DNA of 64,000 bases from Thermocatellispora tengchongensis (GTDB lineage: Bacteria > Actinomycetota > Actinomycetes > Streptosporangiales > Streptosporangiaceae), in contig NZ_JACHGN010000007.1 in NCBI RefSeq assembly GCF_014202315.1, forward strand, positions 318,569 through 382,568, given 5' to 3'. Positions 46,500 through 54,447 of this stretch are shown here, piece after piece. The position numbers and the translations under genes are program-made. The notes beneath the pieces were generated by a model that saw only the letters and a list, made by a program, of their open reading frames with translations, was not told the DNA's origin and did no database searches. Position 1 is the first letter of the stretch. Each line of letters starts with the position of its first letter.

Positions 46500-47081
46500 T
46501 TGAAGGCTGAAACGTACATCTCCGTGGACATTGAGGCTGATGGCCCGATTCCAGGCCCTTATTCCATGATCAGCCTGGGAATGACCGTAGCGGGGACGAT
46601 GCGGGGGCGCGAGTTCACGCCGATCAGCCCGGACACCGAGACCTTCTACGCCGAACTCCGCCCGATCAGCGACGACTTCGTGCCGGCCGCGCTGGCCGTG
46701 AGCGGCCTGGACCGCGAGGCGCTGATCCGCGACGGCGGCGATCCGGCCGAGACGATGAAGGCGGCGGCCTCGTGGATCAAAAAGGTGTGCCGGAACACCA
46801 CTCCGGTGCTCGCGGCATATCCACTTTCCTTCGACTGGATGTGGATTTACTGGTATTTCCTGAGATTCACCGACGCCTCACCATTCGGACATTCGCGGTG
46901 CATCGATATAAAGACGCTTTATGCCGCAAAAGCCGGAGTGGCCATCGCCTGGGCCACCAAACGGCAGATGCCGCGTCACCTCGTCTCGCAGCGCCCCCAC
47001 ACCCACAACGCGCTCGACGACGCGATCGAACAGGCCGAGCTGTTGCAGAACCTGATGTCCTGGCGGCCCGAACAGTCCTAA
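46500..47081 (+). CDS. DEDDh-type 3'-5' exonuclease (RNase T/DnaQ-like)
   Basis: A 193-aa exonuclease-fold protein. Exo I is SVDIEADGPIPG (Asp and Glu ligands), Exo II includes the aspartate of YPLSFDWMWIYWYF, and Exo III is HNALDDAIEQ. TTG 46500 has GGAGG eight bases upstream; an in-frame ATG at 46470 is an alternative. It diverges from the priming transferase. The middle (46800-46930) is distinctly AT-richer with unusual codons (ATA, GCA, CTT), a possible sign of recent acquisition. Confidence 0.75.
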   Translation: MKAETYISVDIEADGPIPGPYSMISLGMTVAGTMRGREFTPISPDTETFYAELRPISDDFVPAALAVSGLDREALIRDGGDPAETMKAAASWIKKVCRNTTPVLAAYPLSFDWMWIYWYFLRFTDASPFGHSRCIDIKTLYAAKAGVAIAWATKRQMPRHLVSQRPHTHNALDDAIEQAELLQNLMSWRPEQS

Positions 47082-47170
47082 GACCCCCCAGAGGGCTGAG
47101 CGGCCCCTCAGACGCCCTTGAGCGGCCCTTCACAGCGGCCTGGAGCCGCCCGGAGCCGCCCTGACCGGCC

Positions 47171-47767
47171 TCAGCGGGGCGGGCCCGCCGGGTTGAGGTC
47201 GCCGGCGTGGAAGGCGTTCTGGGTGGGCTCCAGGCCCCGGGTGATCAGCGACTCGACCATGTCGGCGGCCCGATCGACCAGGAAGGGCAGGTCCTTGCGC
47301 TCGGCGGTGGCGAAGTCGCGCAGCACGTACGCCGCAGGGTCCATGCGCCCCGGCGGGCGCCCGATGCCGAACCTGATCCGCAGGTAGTCGCGGGTGCCCA
47401 GCGACTTGGTGATGGACTTCAGCCCGTTGTGACCGTTGTCGCCGCCGCCCAGCTTGGCGCGCAGCGCGCCGTACGGGATGTCCAGCTCGTCGTGCACGAC
47501 GATGACCCGCGCGACCTCCACCTTGTAGAAGTCGGCCAGGGCCTTGACCGCTCCCCCGCTGAGGTTCATGTACGTCAGCGGCTTGGCCAGGACCGCCGGG
47601 GCGCCCGCGACGCGGCCCTCGACCACCTCGGCCCGCGACCGGTGCGCCTTGAACCTGCCCCCGGCCCGCGCGGCGAGCTCGTCGAGCACCATGAAGCCCG
47701 CGTTGTGCCGGTTGCCGGAGTATTCGGGGCCGGGATTGCCCAGCCCGGCGATGAGCCAGCGCTCCAC
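47171..47767 (-). CDS. pth: Peptidyl-tRNA hydrolase
   Basis: A 198-aa enzyme that releases peptides from prematurely dropped peptidyl-tRNA. Signatures: [20 protein letters not shown] with the catalytic His, [37 protein letters not shown] and [14 protein letters not shown] 47767 has GGAGGAG immediately upstream. It is the last gene of the run glmU-prs-rplY-pth, after which the conserved order is broken by the 23-kb polysaccharide cluster. Confidence 0.96.
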   Translation of the reverse strand: MERWLIAGLGNPGPEYSGNRHNAGFMVLDELAARAGGRFKAHRSRAEVVEGRVAGAPAVLAKPLTYMNLSGGAVKALADFYKVEVARVIVVHDELDIPYGALRAKLGGGDNGHNGLKSITKSLGTRDYLRIRFGIGRPPGRMDPAAYVLRDFATAERKDLPFLVDRAADMVESLITRGLEPTQNAFHAGDLNPAGPPR

Positions 47768-47815
47768 GGGCTCCTCCTGCCGTGCCGTGAACGGTGGGAA
47801 CGATGTCCAGCATGC

Positions 47816-47850
47816 CAGGGCGGCCGGCGCGCCGCGCGCCGGCCGCCCTG
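47816..47850 (-). terminator. Hairpin after rplY
   Basis: A perfect 16-bp stem (47816-47831 with 47835-47850) and a 3-base loop lie 11 bp past the rplY stop, upstream of pth. Confidence 0.85.
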
Positions 47851-47860
47851 TGGACGCGTG

Positions 47861-48487
47861 TTACTCTGCGGCCTCGCCGGCGGGGGCGGCCTCGGCCGCG
47901 CCCTCGGCGCCCTCGGCGGCCTCACCCTCGGCGGCCTCACCCTCGACGGTGGTCGGCTTGGCCGTGACGTGCAGGACCAGGGTCTCGGGCTCGGCGGCCA
48001 GCGTGGTGCCGCGCGGCAGGGTGAGGTCGGCGGCGGTGATCTGGGTGCCGACCTCCAGGCCCTCGACGTTCACCTCGATGCCCTCGGGGATGTGGGTGGC
48101 CTCGGCCTCGACGGCGATCTGGACGAGCTGCTGGTCCAGCAGGCCGTCGGGGTGGACGTCGCCGACGACCGTGACCGGGATCTCGACCGTGACCTTCTCG
48201 CCCCGCTTGACGAGCAGCAGGTCGACGTGCTCCAGGAAGCCCTTGAGCGGGTCGCGCTGCACGCCCTTGGGCAGCGCGAGCTCGTCGATGCCGTCGCCCC
48301 GCAGGCGGATGAGCACGTTGGGCGTGCGGAGCGCGATCATCAGCTCGTGACCGGGCAGGGTGAGGTGCTTGGTCTCGGTGCCGTGGCCGTAGAGCACGGC
48401 GGGAACCTTGTCGGCGCGGCGGATCTTGCGAGCCGCGCCCTTGCCGAACTGGGTGCGCGATTCGGCGGCGATGAGTACTTCGGCCAC
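47861..48487 (-). CDS. rplY: 50S ribosomal protein L25/general stress protein Ctc
   Basis: A 208-aa long-form L25 (Ctc type) binding 5S rRNA. The N-terminal L25 domain (TQFGKGAARKIRRADKVPAV, LYGHGTE) is followed by the TL5 C-terminal domain (PVTVVGDVHPDGLL, HIPEGIEVNVEGLEVG). The final 30 residues are an Ala/Glu/Gly repeat typical of actinobacteria. GTG 48487 is chosen because AGGAG lies about eight bases upstream; the frame reaches 48541 without conservation. Confidence 0.94.
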   Translation of the reverse strand: MAEVLIAAESRTQFGKGAARKIRRADKVPAVLYGHGTETKHLTLPGHELMIALRTPNVLIRLRGDGIDELALPKGVQRDPLKGFLEHVDLLLVKRGEKVTVEIPVTVVGDVHPDGLLDQQLVQIAVEAEATHIPEGIEVNVEGLEVGTQITAADLTLPRGTTLAAEPETLVLHVTAKPTTVEGEAAEGEAAEGAEGAAEAAPAGEAAE

Positions 48488-48598
48488 GACGGATCTCCTA
48501 GGGATGATGTCGGTTGGTTCGGATGCCGCGTTCTCCCTCACCCGCCCTAGCGGAAGGCGTTACGAACGCAACCTGGTCAGTCTACAAGCACCGCCGGG

Positions 48599-49576
48599 TC
48601 AGCTATCGCCTTCGAACAGGCTCGTCACCGACCCGTCGCTGAACACCTCGGTGATCGCGCGGGCGATCAGCGGCGCGATCGACAGCACGGTCAGCTTGTC
48701 GAACCGCTTGTCCTCGGTGAGCGGCAGCGAGTTGGTGACGACCACCTCCGAGATGCGGGAGTTCTTCAGCCGGTCCACGGCCGGGCTGGAGAACACCGCG
48801 TGGGTGGCGGCCACGAGCACGTTCGTCGCGCCCTGCTCGTACAGGGCCTCGGCGGCCTTGGTGATGGTCCCGGCGGTGTCGATCATGTCGTCGATCAGGA
48901 CGCAGGTGCGCCCGCGCACCCGGCCGACGACCTCGTGCACCTTGACCTGGTTGGCCACGTCGAGGTCGCGCCGCTTGTGGATGAACGCGACCGGCGTGTT
49001 CAGCGTGTCGGCCCAGCGCTCGGCCAGCCGGACGCGGCCGGTGTCGGGCGAGACGACGGTGGTCTGTTCCGGGTCGAGCTTGTCGCGCAGGTACGACGCG
49101 AGCACCGGCATCGCGAACAGGTGGTCCACCGGGCCGTCGAAGAAGCCCTGGATCTGCGAGGTGTGCAGATCGACCGACATGAGCCGGTCGGCGCCTGCGG
49201 TCTTGAACAGGTCGGCCATCAGCCGGGCGGTGATCGGCTCGCGCCCCCGGCCCTTCTTGTCCTGCCTGGCGTATCCGAAGAACGGCATGATCACGGTGAT
49301 CCGCTTGGCGGAGGCCCGCTTGAGCGCGTCCACCATGATCAACTGTTCCATGATCCACTGGTTGATCGGCGCGGTGTGACTCTGGATCACGAACGCGTCG
49401 CACCCGCGCACCGACTCCAGGTAGCGCGCGTAGATCTCTCCGTTGGCGAAGTCGTGCAGCCGGGTCGGGGTCATCTCGATGCCGAGGTTGGCCGCGATCT
49501 CCTCGGCCAGCTCGGGATAGGCCCGGCCGGAGAAGAACATCATGTTCTTCTCGCCGGTCGCCTTCATGCCACTCAC
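48599..49576 (-). CDS. prs: Ribose-phosphate pyrophosphokinase
   Basis: A 325-aa PRPP synthase. ATP- and ribose-phosphate-binding motifs are clear: MMFFSGRAYPELAEEIA, FANGEIYARYLESVRG, VIMPFFGYARQDKKGRGREP, SVDLHTSQIQGFFDGPVDH, SPDTGRVRLAERWAD and the PRPP loop VLIDDMIDTAGTI. GTG 49576 or ATG 49567 could start it. It sits between glmU and rplY as in most actinobacteria and supplies nucleotide, His and Trp synthesis. Confidence 0.97.
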   Translation of the reverse strand: MSGMKATGEKNMMFFSGRAYPELAEEIAANLGIEMTPTRLHDFANGEIYARYLESVRGCDAFVIQSHTAPINQWIMEQLIMVDALKRASAKRITVIMPFFGYARQDKKGRGREPITARLMADLFKTAGADRLMSVDLHTSQIQGFFDGPVDHLFAMPVLASYLRDKLDPEQTTVVSPDTGRVRLAERWADTLNTPVAFIHKRRDLDVANQVKVHEVVGRVRGRTCVLIDDMIDTAGTITKAAEALYEQGATNVLVAATHAVFSSPAVDRLKNSRISEVVVTNSLPLTEDKRFDKLTVLSIAPLIARAITEVFSDGSVTSLFEGDS

Positions 49577-49619
49577 GTCCCCACCCCTGCGGCGGATACT
49601 CGGCCCATTGCTGAATTAC

Positions 49620-51086
49620 TCACGTGCCGTTCTCCTGTAGTTCCTCGGCCGGCGCCTCAGCGGCGGCCAGCGCGCGCCGCGCCGCCTCCGCCGACCTGGT
49701 GCCCGCGCGCTTGCGGGCGACCCACCCATCGATGTTGCGCTGCCGCTCCCGCGCCACCGCGATGGCGCCGGGCGGCACGTCGTTGGTGATCGTCGAGCCG
49801 GCGGCGGTGTAGGCGCCGTCGCCGACCGTCACCGGCGCGACCAGCATGGTGTCGCAGCCGATGAAGGCGTGCTCGCCGATCGTGGTGTGGTGCTTGTTCA
49901 CCCCGTCGTAGTTGACGAAGATCGCCGAGGCGCCGATGTTGGCGCCCGCGCCGATCGTGGCGTCGCCGACGTAGGTGAGGTGGGGGACCTTGGCGCCCTC
50001 GCCGACCTGGGCGTTCTTCATCTCGACGTGCGCACCGGCCTTGGCCTTGCGGCCGAGCACCGTGCCGGGGCGCAGGTAGGTGTACGGCCCGACGTCGGCC
50101 TCGGGCCCGATCACCGCGCCGACGGCGACGGTGTTGACGACCGACGCGCCCTCGCCGACCTCGGTGTCGGTGAGCGTGGAGCCCGGCCCCACCACGGCGC
50201 CCGTGGCCACGGACGTACGCCCGTGGAGCTGGGTGGAGGGGTGGATCACCACGTCGGGCTCCAGAATGACCTCGACGTCGATCCAGGTGGTCTCGGGGTC
50301 GATCACGGTCACGCCCTCGCGCATGTGGCGTTCGAGGATGCGCCGGTTGAGCACGCGGCGGGCGAAGGCGAGCTGCACCCGGTCGTTGACGCCCTCGACC
50401 TCGACGTGGTCGGCGGCGACGGACGCGCCCACCCGGTGGCCGTCGGCGCGCAGGATCGCCAGCACGTCGGTGAGGTACTCCTCGCCCTGCGCGTTGGCCG
50501 TGGAGACGCGCTTGACGGCGTCGGCGAGCAGCGCGCCGTCGAAGGCGTACACGCCGGAGTTCATCTCCTTGATCGCGCGCTGCGCCTCGTCGGCGTCCTT
50601 GTGCTCCACGATCTCCAGTACGGCGCCGTCGGCGTCGCGCACGATCCGGCCGTACCCGGTCGGGTCGGGCACCTCGGCGGTCAGCACGGTGACGGCGTTG
50701 CCGTCGCGCTCGTGCGCGGCGAGCAGCGCGGCCAGGGTCTCGGTACGCAGCAGCGGCGTGTCGCCGTAGGTCACCAGCACGGTGCCGGCGATCGTGCCGG
50801 TCTCCTCCAGCACGGTACGCACGGCGTGGCCGGTGCCCCGCTGCTCGGCCTGGACGACCGTCAGCGCGTCGGGGCTGGTCGCGGCCAGATGGGCGCCCAC
50901 CCGCTCGCGCTCATGACCGATCACGACGATCAGCCGCTCGGGGTCGAGCCCGCGGGCGGCGGCGAGCATGTGGTCCACGAGCGCGCGTCCGCACAGCTCG
51001 TGGAGAACCTTCGGCGTTCTGGACTTCATCCGCGTGCCCTCGCCCGCGGCGAGGACGACGACGGCGGCCGGGCGCGGCACACTCAC
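49620..51086 (-). CDS. glmU: Bifunctional GlcNAc-1-P uridyltransferase/GlcN-1-P acetyltransferase
   Basis: A 488-aa enzyme making UDP-GlcNAc, precursor of peptidoglycan and of many polysaccharides. The N-terminal nucleotidyltransferase has VVLAAGEGTRMKSRTPKVL, AEQRGTGHAV and VTYGDTPLL. The C-terminal left-handed beta-helix hexapeptide repeats run from about residue 255 and include YLRPGTVLG and NYDGVNKHHTTIG. GTG start with GGGAG upstream. Confidence 0.97.
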   Translation of the reverse strand: MSVPRPAAVVVLAAGEGTRMKSRTPKVLHELCGRALVDHMLAAARGLDPERLIVVIGHERERVGAHLAATSPDALTVVQAEQRGTGHAVRTVLEETGTIAGTVLVTYGDTPLLRTETLAALLAAHERDGNAVTVLTAEVPDPTGYGRIVRDADGAVLEIVEHKDADEAQRAIKEMNSGVYAFDGALLADAVKRVSTANAQGEEYLTDVLAILRADGHRVGASVAADHVEVEGVNDRVQLAFARRVLNRRILERHMREGVTVIDPETTWIDVEVILEPDVVIHPSTQLHGRTSVATGAVVGPGSTLTDTEVGEGASVVNTVAVGAVIGPEADVGPYTYLRPGTVLGRKAKAGAHVEMKNAQVGEGAKVPHLTYVGDATIGAGANIGASAIFVNYDGVNKHHTTIGEHAFIGCDTMLVAPVTVGDGAYTAAGSTITNDVPPGAIAVARERQRNIDGWVARKRAGTRSAEAARRALAAAEAPAEELQENGT

Positions 51087-51113
51087 GGACTTACAGGCTC
51101 CCTCGGCGTCGCG

Positions 51114-51145
51114 GCTGTGACAGAGGCTTGCTGTGACAGAGGCTT
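51114..51145. repeat. 16-bp direct repeat upstream of glmU
   Basis: GCTGTGACAGAGGCTT occurs at 51114-51129 and 51130-51145, with a partial third copy (AGCTGTGACAAG) near 51176. It lies in the glmU upstream region and could be a regulatory site or a simple duplication. Confidence 0.75.
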
Positions 51146-51355
51146 GATCGTGTTGGCTGACATGGCTGCTCGGGAAGCTGTGACAAGCGCGGATGGCATA
51201 CGGCTACCCCGTGGGCCCCGCACGGCAACCCACCCGACACCGTGAGCTTACCCGCCCACCCCCGGGACCGATCCAGCCCCACCCGCCTCCCCGGCAAGGC
51301 ACACGAACAACAGGCGACGGCCCCCCTAGAAGGGCCCACGTCACCAGGGAAAGGG

Positions 51356-51426
51356 CTCCCGGGGGAGGATTCGAACCTCCGTTGACAGAACCAAAATCTG
51401 TAGTCTTGCCCCTAGACGACCCGGGA
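51356..51426 (-). tRNA. tRNA-Gln (anticodon UUG)
   Basis: A 71-nt cloverleaf with acceptor TCCCGGG/CCCGGGA, D-stem GTCT/AGAC, anticodon stem ACAGA/TCTGT with loop TTTTGGT (anticodon UUG), T-stem GGAGG/CCTCC with TTCGAAT, discriminator G. CCA is not encoded. Confidence 0.96.
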
Positions 51427-52052
51427 TAGACGGACTTTCCGAGCATTATCCGGTTTTTCCGGGTCCCGCCAGTCCGATCTCCAGGATACCGACCCAGCCC
51501 CTTCCCCGCGCGCCGATACACGACCTCACACTCGACGAGTACGGCACAGAACGCCCCTGCTCCAGGCCAAGGGCAGGGCCAGGACAGGCAGCAGGGCCGC
51601 AGGAGAACGGCAGAAGGCCCGCCACGCCGCCGCAGCCCCACGCAGCCCACACCGGCCCTCACAGCCCCGGGCAGCCCCCGCACACGGGCCACGACGCCGG
51701 TTCACAGGCGGAGCCAGGGCATCCACCACAGCGGGCGACGGCCGCAAAGGCGGGAAGGACACCACCGGCCGCGAGTGCTGAGCGCACGGAACAGGTGAGG
51801 CAGAACCGGGCCGGCGCCGACAGGCCAGGGAAACATGCAGCCGGGGCTCCGGCGAACACGGCCGGGAGTCCGCAGATGCGGCGGGCCAGGGCCCGGAACG
51901 TGCAGACGGCGCTGGGGCCACGCACACACCGGTGCTGGGGCGAAGGTCAGGCGGCCCCCGAAGTCGGGGTCGGCCCGCGGAAAGGGGAACGCCAGAGAGG
52001 GCAGAGGGTTGGGCCGGGACCAGTGAGACGGGGTAACGGGCGGCGGCATCAG

Positions 52053-52088
52053 TGGAGGAACGCGCAACCCTGGAGGAACGCGCAACCC
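52053..52088. repeat. 18-bp tandem pair
   Basis: TGGAGGAACGCGCAACCC occurs at 52053-52070 and 52071-52088 without change. Confidence 0.85.
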
Positions 52089-52151
52089 TGGGGCTGGGGC
52101 GCCGAGAGCCACGGGGTCGTGGCTCGCGCGGGTGCTCTTCGCTCTCACGCT

Positions 52152-52347
52152 CGGCGCGGTGCTCGGCGTGCGCCCGGCGCGGTGCTCGGCGTGCGCCCGG
52201 CGCGGTGCTCGACGCGCGCCCGGCGCGGTGCTCGACGCACGCCCGGCGCGGGGCTCGACGCACGCCCGGCGCGGGGCTCGACGCACGCTCGCCGCGGGGC
52301 TCGACGCACGCTCGCCGCGGTGCTCCGCGCACGCTCGGCGCGACTCG
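52152..52347. repeat. 23-bp tandem array, eight and a half copies
   Basis: Units of CGGCGCGGTGCTCGACGCACGC plus one base repeat with substitutions but constant length from 52152; substitutions shift gradually along the array, as in stepwise expansion. Confidence 0.88.
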
Positions 52348-52386
52348 TGGCGTCCGGCGCGGCACAGGCGCCCGGCACATGGCGCC

Positions 52387-52437
52387 CGGCACGGTGACCC
52401 GGCACACCAGGCCGGCACGGTGACCCGGCACACCAGG
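52387..52437. repeat. 25-bp direct repeat pair
   Basis: Two identical 25-bp copies (52387-52411 and 52413-52437, core GGTGACCCGGCACACCAGG) are separated by one base. Confidence 0.85.
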
Positions 52438-53017
52438 ATCGCCATGCCGCTGTCGCTGCTCCTGATCGGCGCGGCCCGGCTCGCGCGCGGGCTGCGCGCG
52501 GGCGGGCCGACCTGCCGTACCGGCCCCTGCAGTGGCTCGAATCGGCCGCCCACCTCAGCGGGCCGAGGACCGCGCACAGGCGGATCGGGGCGAGGGAGTG
52601 GTGAGCCGGGGGCTCCGGAGCGAACAAGCACGAGAACCCCGAGCCGCGCTCGGAGGGTCGCCGACGACGGGCGGTGTGCTGTGCCGCTGGGCGACGGGCG
52701 GTGTGCATGCGCCGGGGACCCCGCACCGAGGGACGGCCGATCACGTGCCGCCCTCGGCATGTGGCGGGCGCAGCGGCGCTGGGCGGTGAGGGCTTGGGCA
52801 AAGCGGGCAGCGGCAGGCCCCGCACGGCGGGCGGCATGCTACCGCTGCGCGATGGGCGGTGCCCATGCACCGGGCGACCCCGCACCGAAAGCGGCCGGTC
52901 ATCGCGCCACCCTCGGCACGCGGCGGCCAGTGGGTGGTGAGGGCTTGGGCAAAGCGGGTAGGTGGTGACTCCGCGCGGCGGGCTGTCTTCTTTGCTGCTT
53001 CAGCGAGTGGGTAGTGG

Positions 53018-53113
53018 GGGCTTGGGCGCGGGTCGTGTCTGGACTGAGGAGCGGCGGGAGCGAAGCGACCAGAGCGACGAGGGAAGACACGACCCTGCAA
53101 AGCGCCCAAGCCC
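53018..53113. repeat. Large imperfect inverted repeat
   Basis: Left arm 53018-53040 (GGGCTTGGGCGC then GGGTCGTGTCT) pairs with 53085-53113 (AGACACGACCC, a TGCAAA bulge, then GCGCCCAAGCCC). The 44-base loop has GAGCG/AGCGAC-rich internal pairing potential. Size and form resemble a dispersed REP-like palindrome or a structured RNA. Confidence 0.75.
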
Positions 53114-53116
53114 GCC

Positions 53117-53195
53117 CGCGCGGAGCGCGGGCCATGAGCACGCCCCGCCCGCGCGGAGCGTGGGCCATGAGCACGCCCCGCCCGTGCGGAGCGCG
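53117..53195. repeat. 33-bp tandem repeat, two and a half copies
   Basis: Copies of GCGGAGCGCGGGCCATGAGC plus CACGCCCCGCCC recur at 33-bp intervals directly after the large inverted repeat. Confidence 0.8.
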
Positions 53196-53326
53196 GGCCA
53201 TGGGCAGGAACTGGGGTGGGTGGTGGTTCGTTGGAGGAGGTGGAGCTTTGATGTCGGGGCCTTTGGCCAGTTTCTCCTCATCTACCAGCAGTTTGCCGTC
53301 CGTGGCTGCCTTAGGGGTTCCTTACT

Positions 53327-53338
53327 TACGGTTCCGTA
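53327..53338. promoter_or_regulatory. Palindrome upstream of the desaturase
   Basis: TACGG-TT-CCGTA, followed by GGTTACGGTGGCGTAG, a partial second copy of the half-site, 56 bp upstream of the desaturase start. A TetR gene lies directly downstream of the desaturase, so this is a candidate site for it. Confidence 0.5.
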
Positions 53339-53393
53339 GGTTACGGTGGCGTAGCCAGGACATCTTCGTCCATCCGTGCGCGAGAGGTAGCCC

Positions 53394-54362
53394 ATGACCG
53401 TTGTCGCCGAGCGCTCGCCCAGTGCGGGCCCCAATCCACAGCCGAAGCCCGATATCGACCCGGAGCGTAAGACGCGGGGCGAGCTCGTCACCTTCGGGGT
53501 CGTGGTCGCGGCGCCGTTGATCGCCATTGCCGCGGCGGTTCCGTTCGCGTGGGGGTGGGGGCTCGGGTGGTCCGACGTTCTCATCGCCGTGGTCTTCTAC
53601 GTGGTGTCGGGTCTGGGGGTGACGGTGGGGCTGCACCGTCACTTCACGCACGGCTCGTTCAAGGCCAAGCGGCCGCTGCGGATCGCGCTGGGCATCGCCG
53701 GGAGCCTGTCGCTGGAGATGTCGGTGCTCGACTGGGTGGCCACCCACCGCAAGCACCACAAGTTCTCCGACAAGGAGGGCGACCCGCACTCGCCGTGGCG
53801 GTTCGGCTCGGGGTTCCGGGCGCTGTCCAAGGGGCTGCTGTACGCGCACATGGGCTGGCTGTTCGAGGCCGAGCGCACCAACCGCGAGAAGTACGCGCCC
53901 GACCTGGTCAAGGACCCCGACGTGCAGAAGCTGCACGCCTGGTTCCCGGTGCTGGCGATCACCTCGGTGGCGCTGCCCGCGGTGCTCGGGGGGTTGCTGA
54001 CCTGGTCGCTGTGGGGCGCGGTGACCGGGTTCTTCTGGGGGTCGCTGGTCCGCATCGGGCTGCTGCACCACGTGACCTGGTCGATCAACTCCATCTGCCA
54101 CGTGTTCGGCGAGGAGGACTTCGAGGTGCGCGACAAGTCGCGCAACGTGTGGTGGCTGGCGATCCCGTCCTTCGGGGAGTCCTGGCACAATCTGCACCAC
54201 TCCGATCCGACGTGCGCCCGGCACGGGGTGCTCAAGGGCCAGATCGACCTGAGCGCGGGGCTGATCCGCTGGTTCGAGAAGGCCGGCTGGGCGAGCGACG
54301 TACGCTGGCCGAACCCCGAGCGTCTGGCCGCCAGGCGCGTCGAGCGTCCCACCGCTGTCTGA
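53394..54362 (+). CDS. Acyl-CoA (delta-9 type) fatty acid desaturase
   Basis: A 322-aa membrane di-iron desaturase. All three histidine boxes are present: HRHFTH (about residue 82), HRKHHKF (about 119) and HNLHHSD (about 265), plus four hydrophobic segments. It introduces a double bond in acyl chains for membrane fluidity. ATG 53394 has a weak AGAGG-type ribosome site. It is followed by a hairpin and then the TetR gene in the same direction. Confidence 0.93.
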   Translation: MTVVAERSPSAGPNPQPKPDIDPERKTRGELVTFGVVVAAPLIAIAAAVPFAWGWGLGWSDVLIAVVFYVVSGLGVTVGLHRHFTHGSFKAKRPLRIALGIAGSLSLEMSVLDWVATHRKHHKFSDKEGDPHSPWRFGSGFRALSKGLLYAHMGWLFEAERTNREKYAPDLVKDPDVQKLHAWFPVLAITSVALPAVLGGLLTWSLWGAVTGFFWGSLVRIGLLHHVTWSINSICHVFGEEDFEVRDKSRNVWWLAIPSFGESWHNLHHSDPTCARHGVLKGQIDLSAGLIRWFEKAGWASDVRWPNPERLAARRVERPTAV

Positions 54363-54385
54363 AGGCGGAGCCGATCCGGCGCGCC

Positions 54386-54417
54386 CCGGTCCGTCGCGCG
54401 ATGGCCAGACGGACCGG
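54386..54417 (+). terminator. Hairpin after the desaturase
   Basis: CCGGTCCGTC (54386-54395) and GACGGACCGG (54408-54417) are perfect 10-bp arms with a 12-base loop, 24 bp after the stop. Confidence 0.7.
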
Positions 54418-54446
54418 ATGCCCGCCACTCCTACGTATGCGGGCAT
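54418..54446. promoter_or_regulatory. Dyad immediately upstream of the TetR start
   Basis: ATGCCCGC (54418-54425) and GCGGGCAT (54439-54446) flank 13 bases containing CTACGTAT and end one base before the TetR ATG. It may be an autoregulatory operator or a hairpin limiting translation. Confidence 0.5.
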
Positions 54447-54447
54447 T

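Larger units (their letters stand above)
51427..53393. other. 2-kb repeat-rich region without recognisable genes
   Basis: Long frames cross this stretch in several phases, but their translations are simple Arg/Ala/Gly/Pro repeats with no family resemblance or ribosome sites. It contains an 18-bp pair, a 23-bp array, a 25-bp pair, a duplicated GGTGAGGGCTTGGGCAAAGC segment (52784 and 52933), a large inverted repeat and a 33-bp repeat, listed separately. The desaturase promoter must lie at its right end. Confidence 0.6.

Noticed and set aside
52152-52347. 23-bp array considered as CRISPR or iteron origin
   Set aside because: No spacers, no replication initiator gene and very high GC; gradual substitutions fit a minisatellite.
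51526-52431. 301-codon frame on the minus strand over the 23-bp array
   Set aside because: The translation is a simple repeat of Arg/Ala/Pro motifs, and the 23-bp unit is not a multiple of three, so the repeat is not protein-driven.
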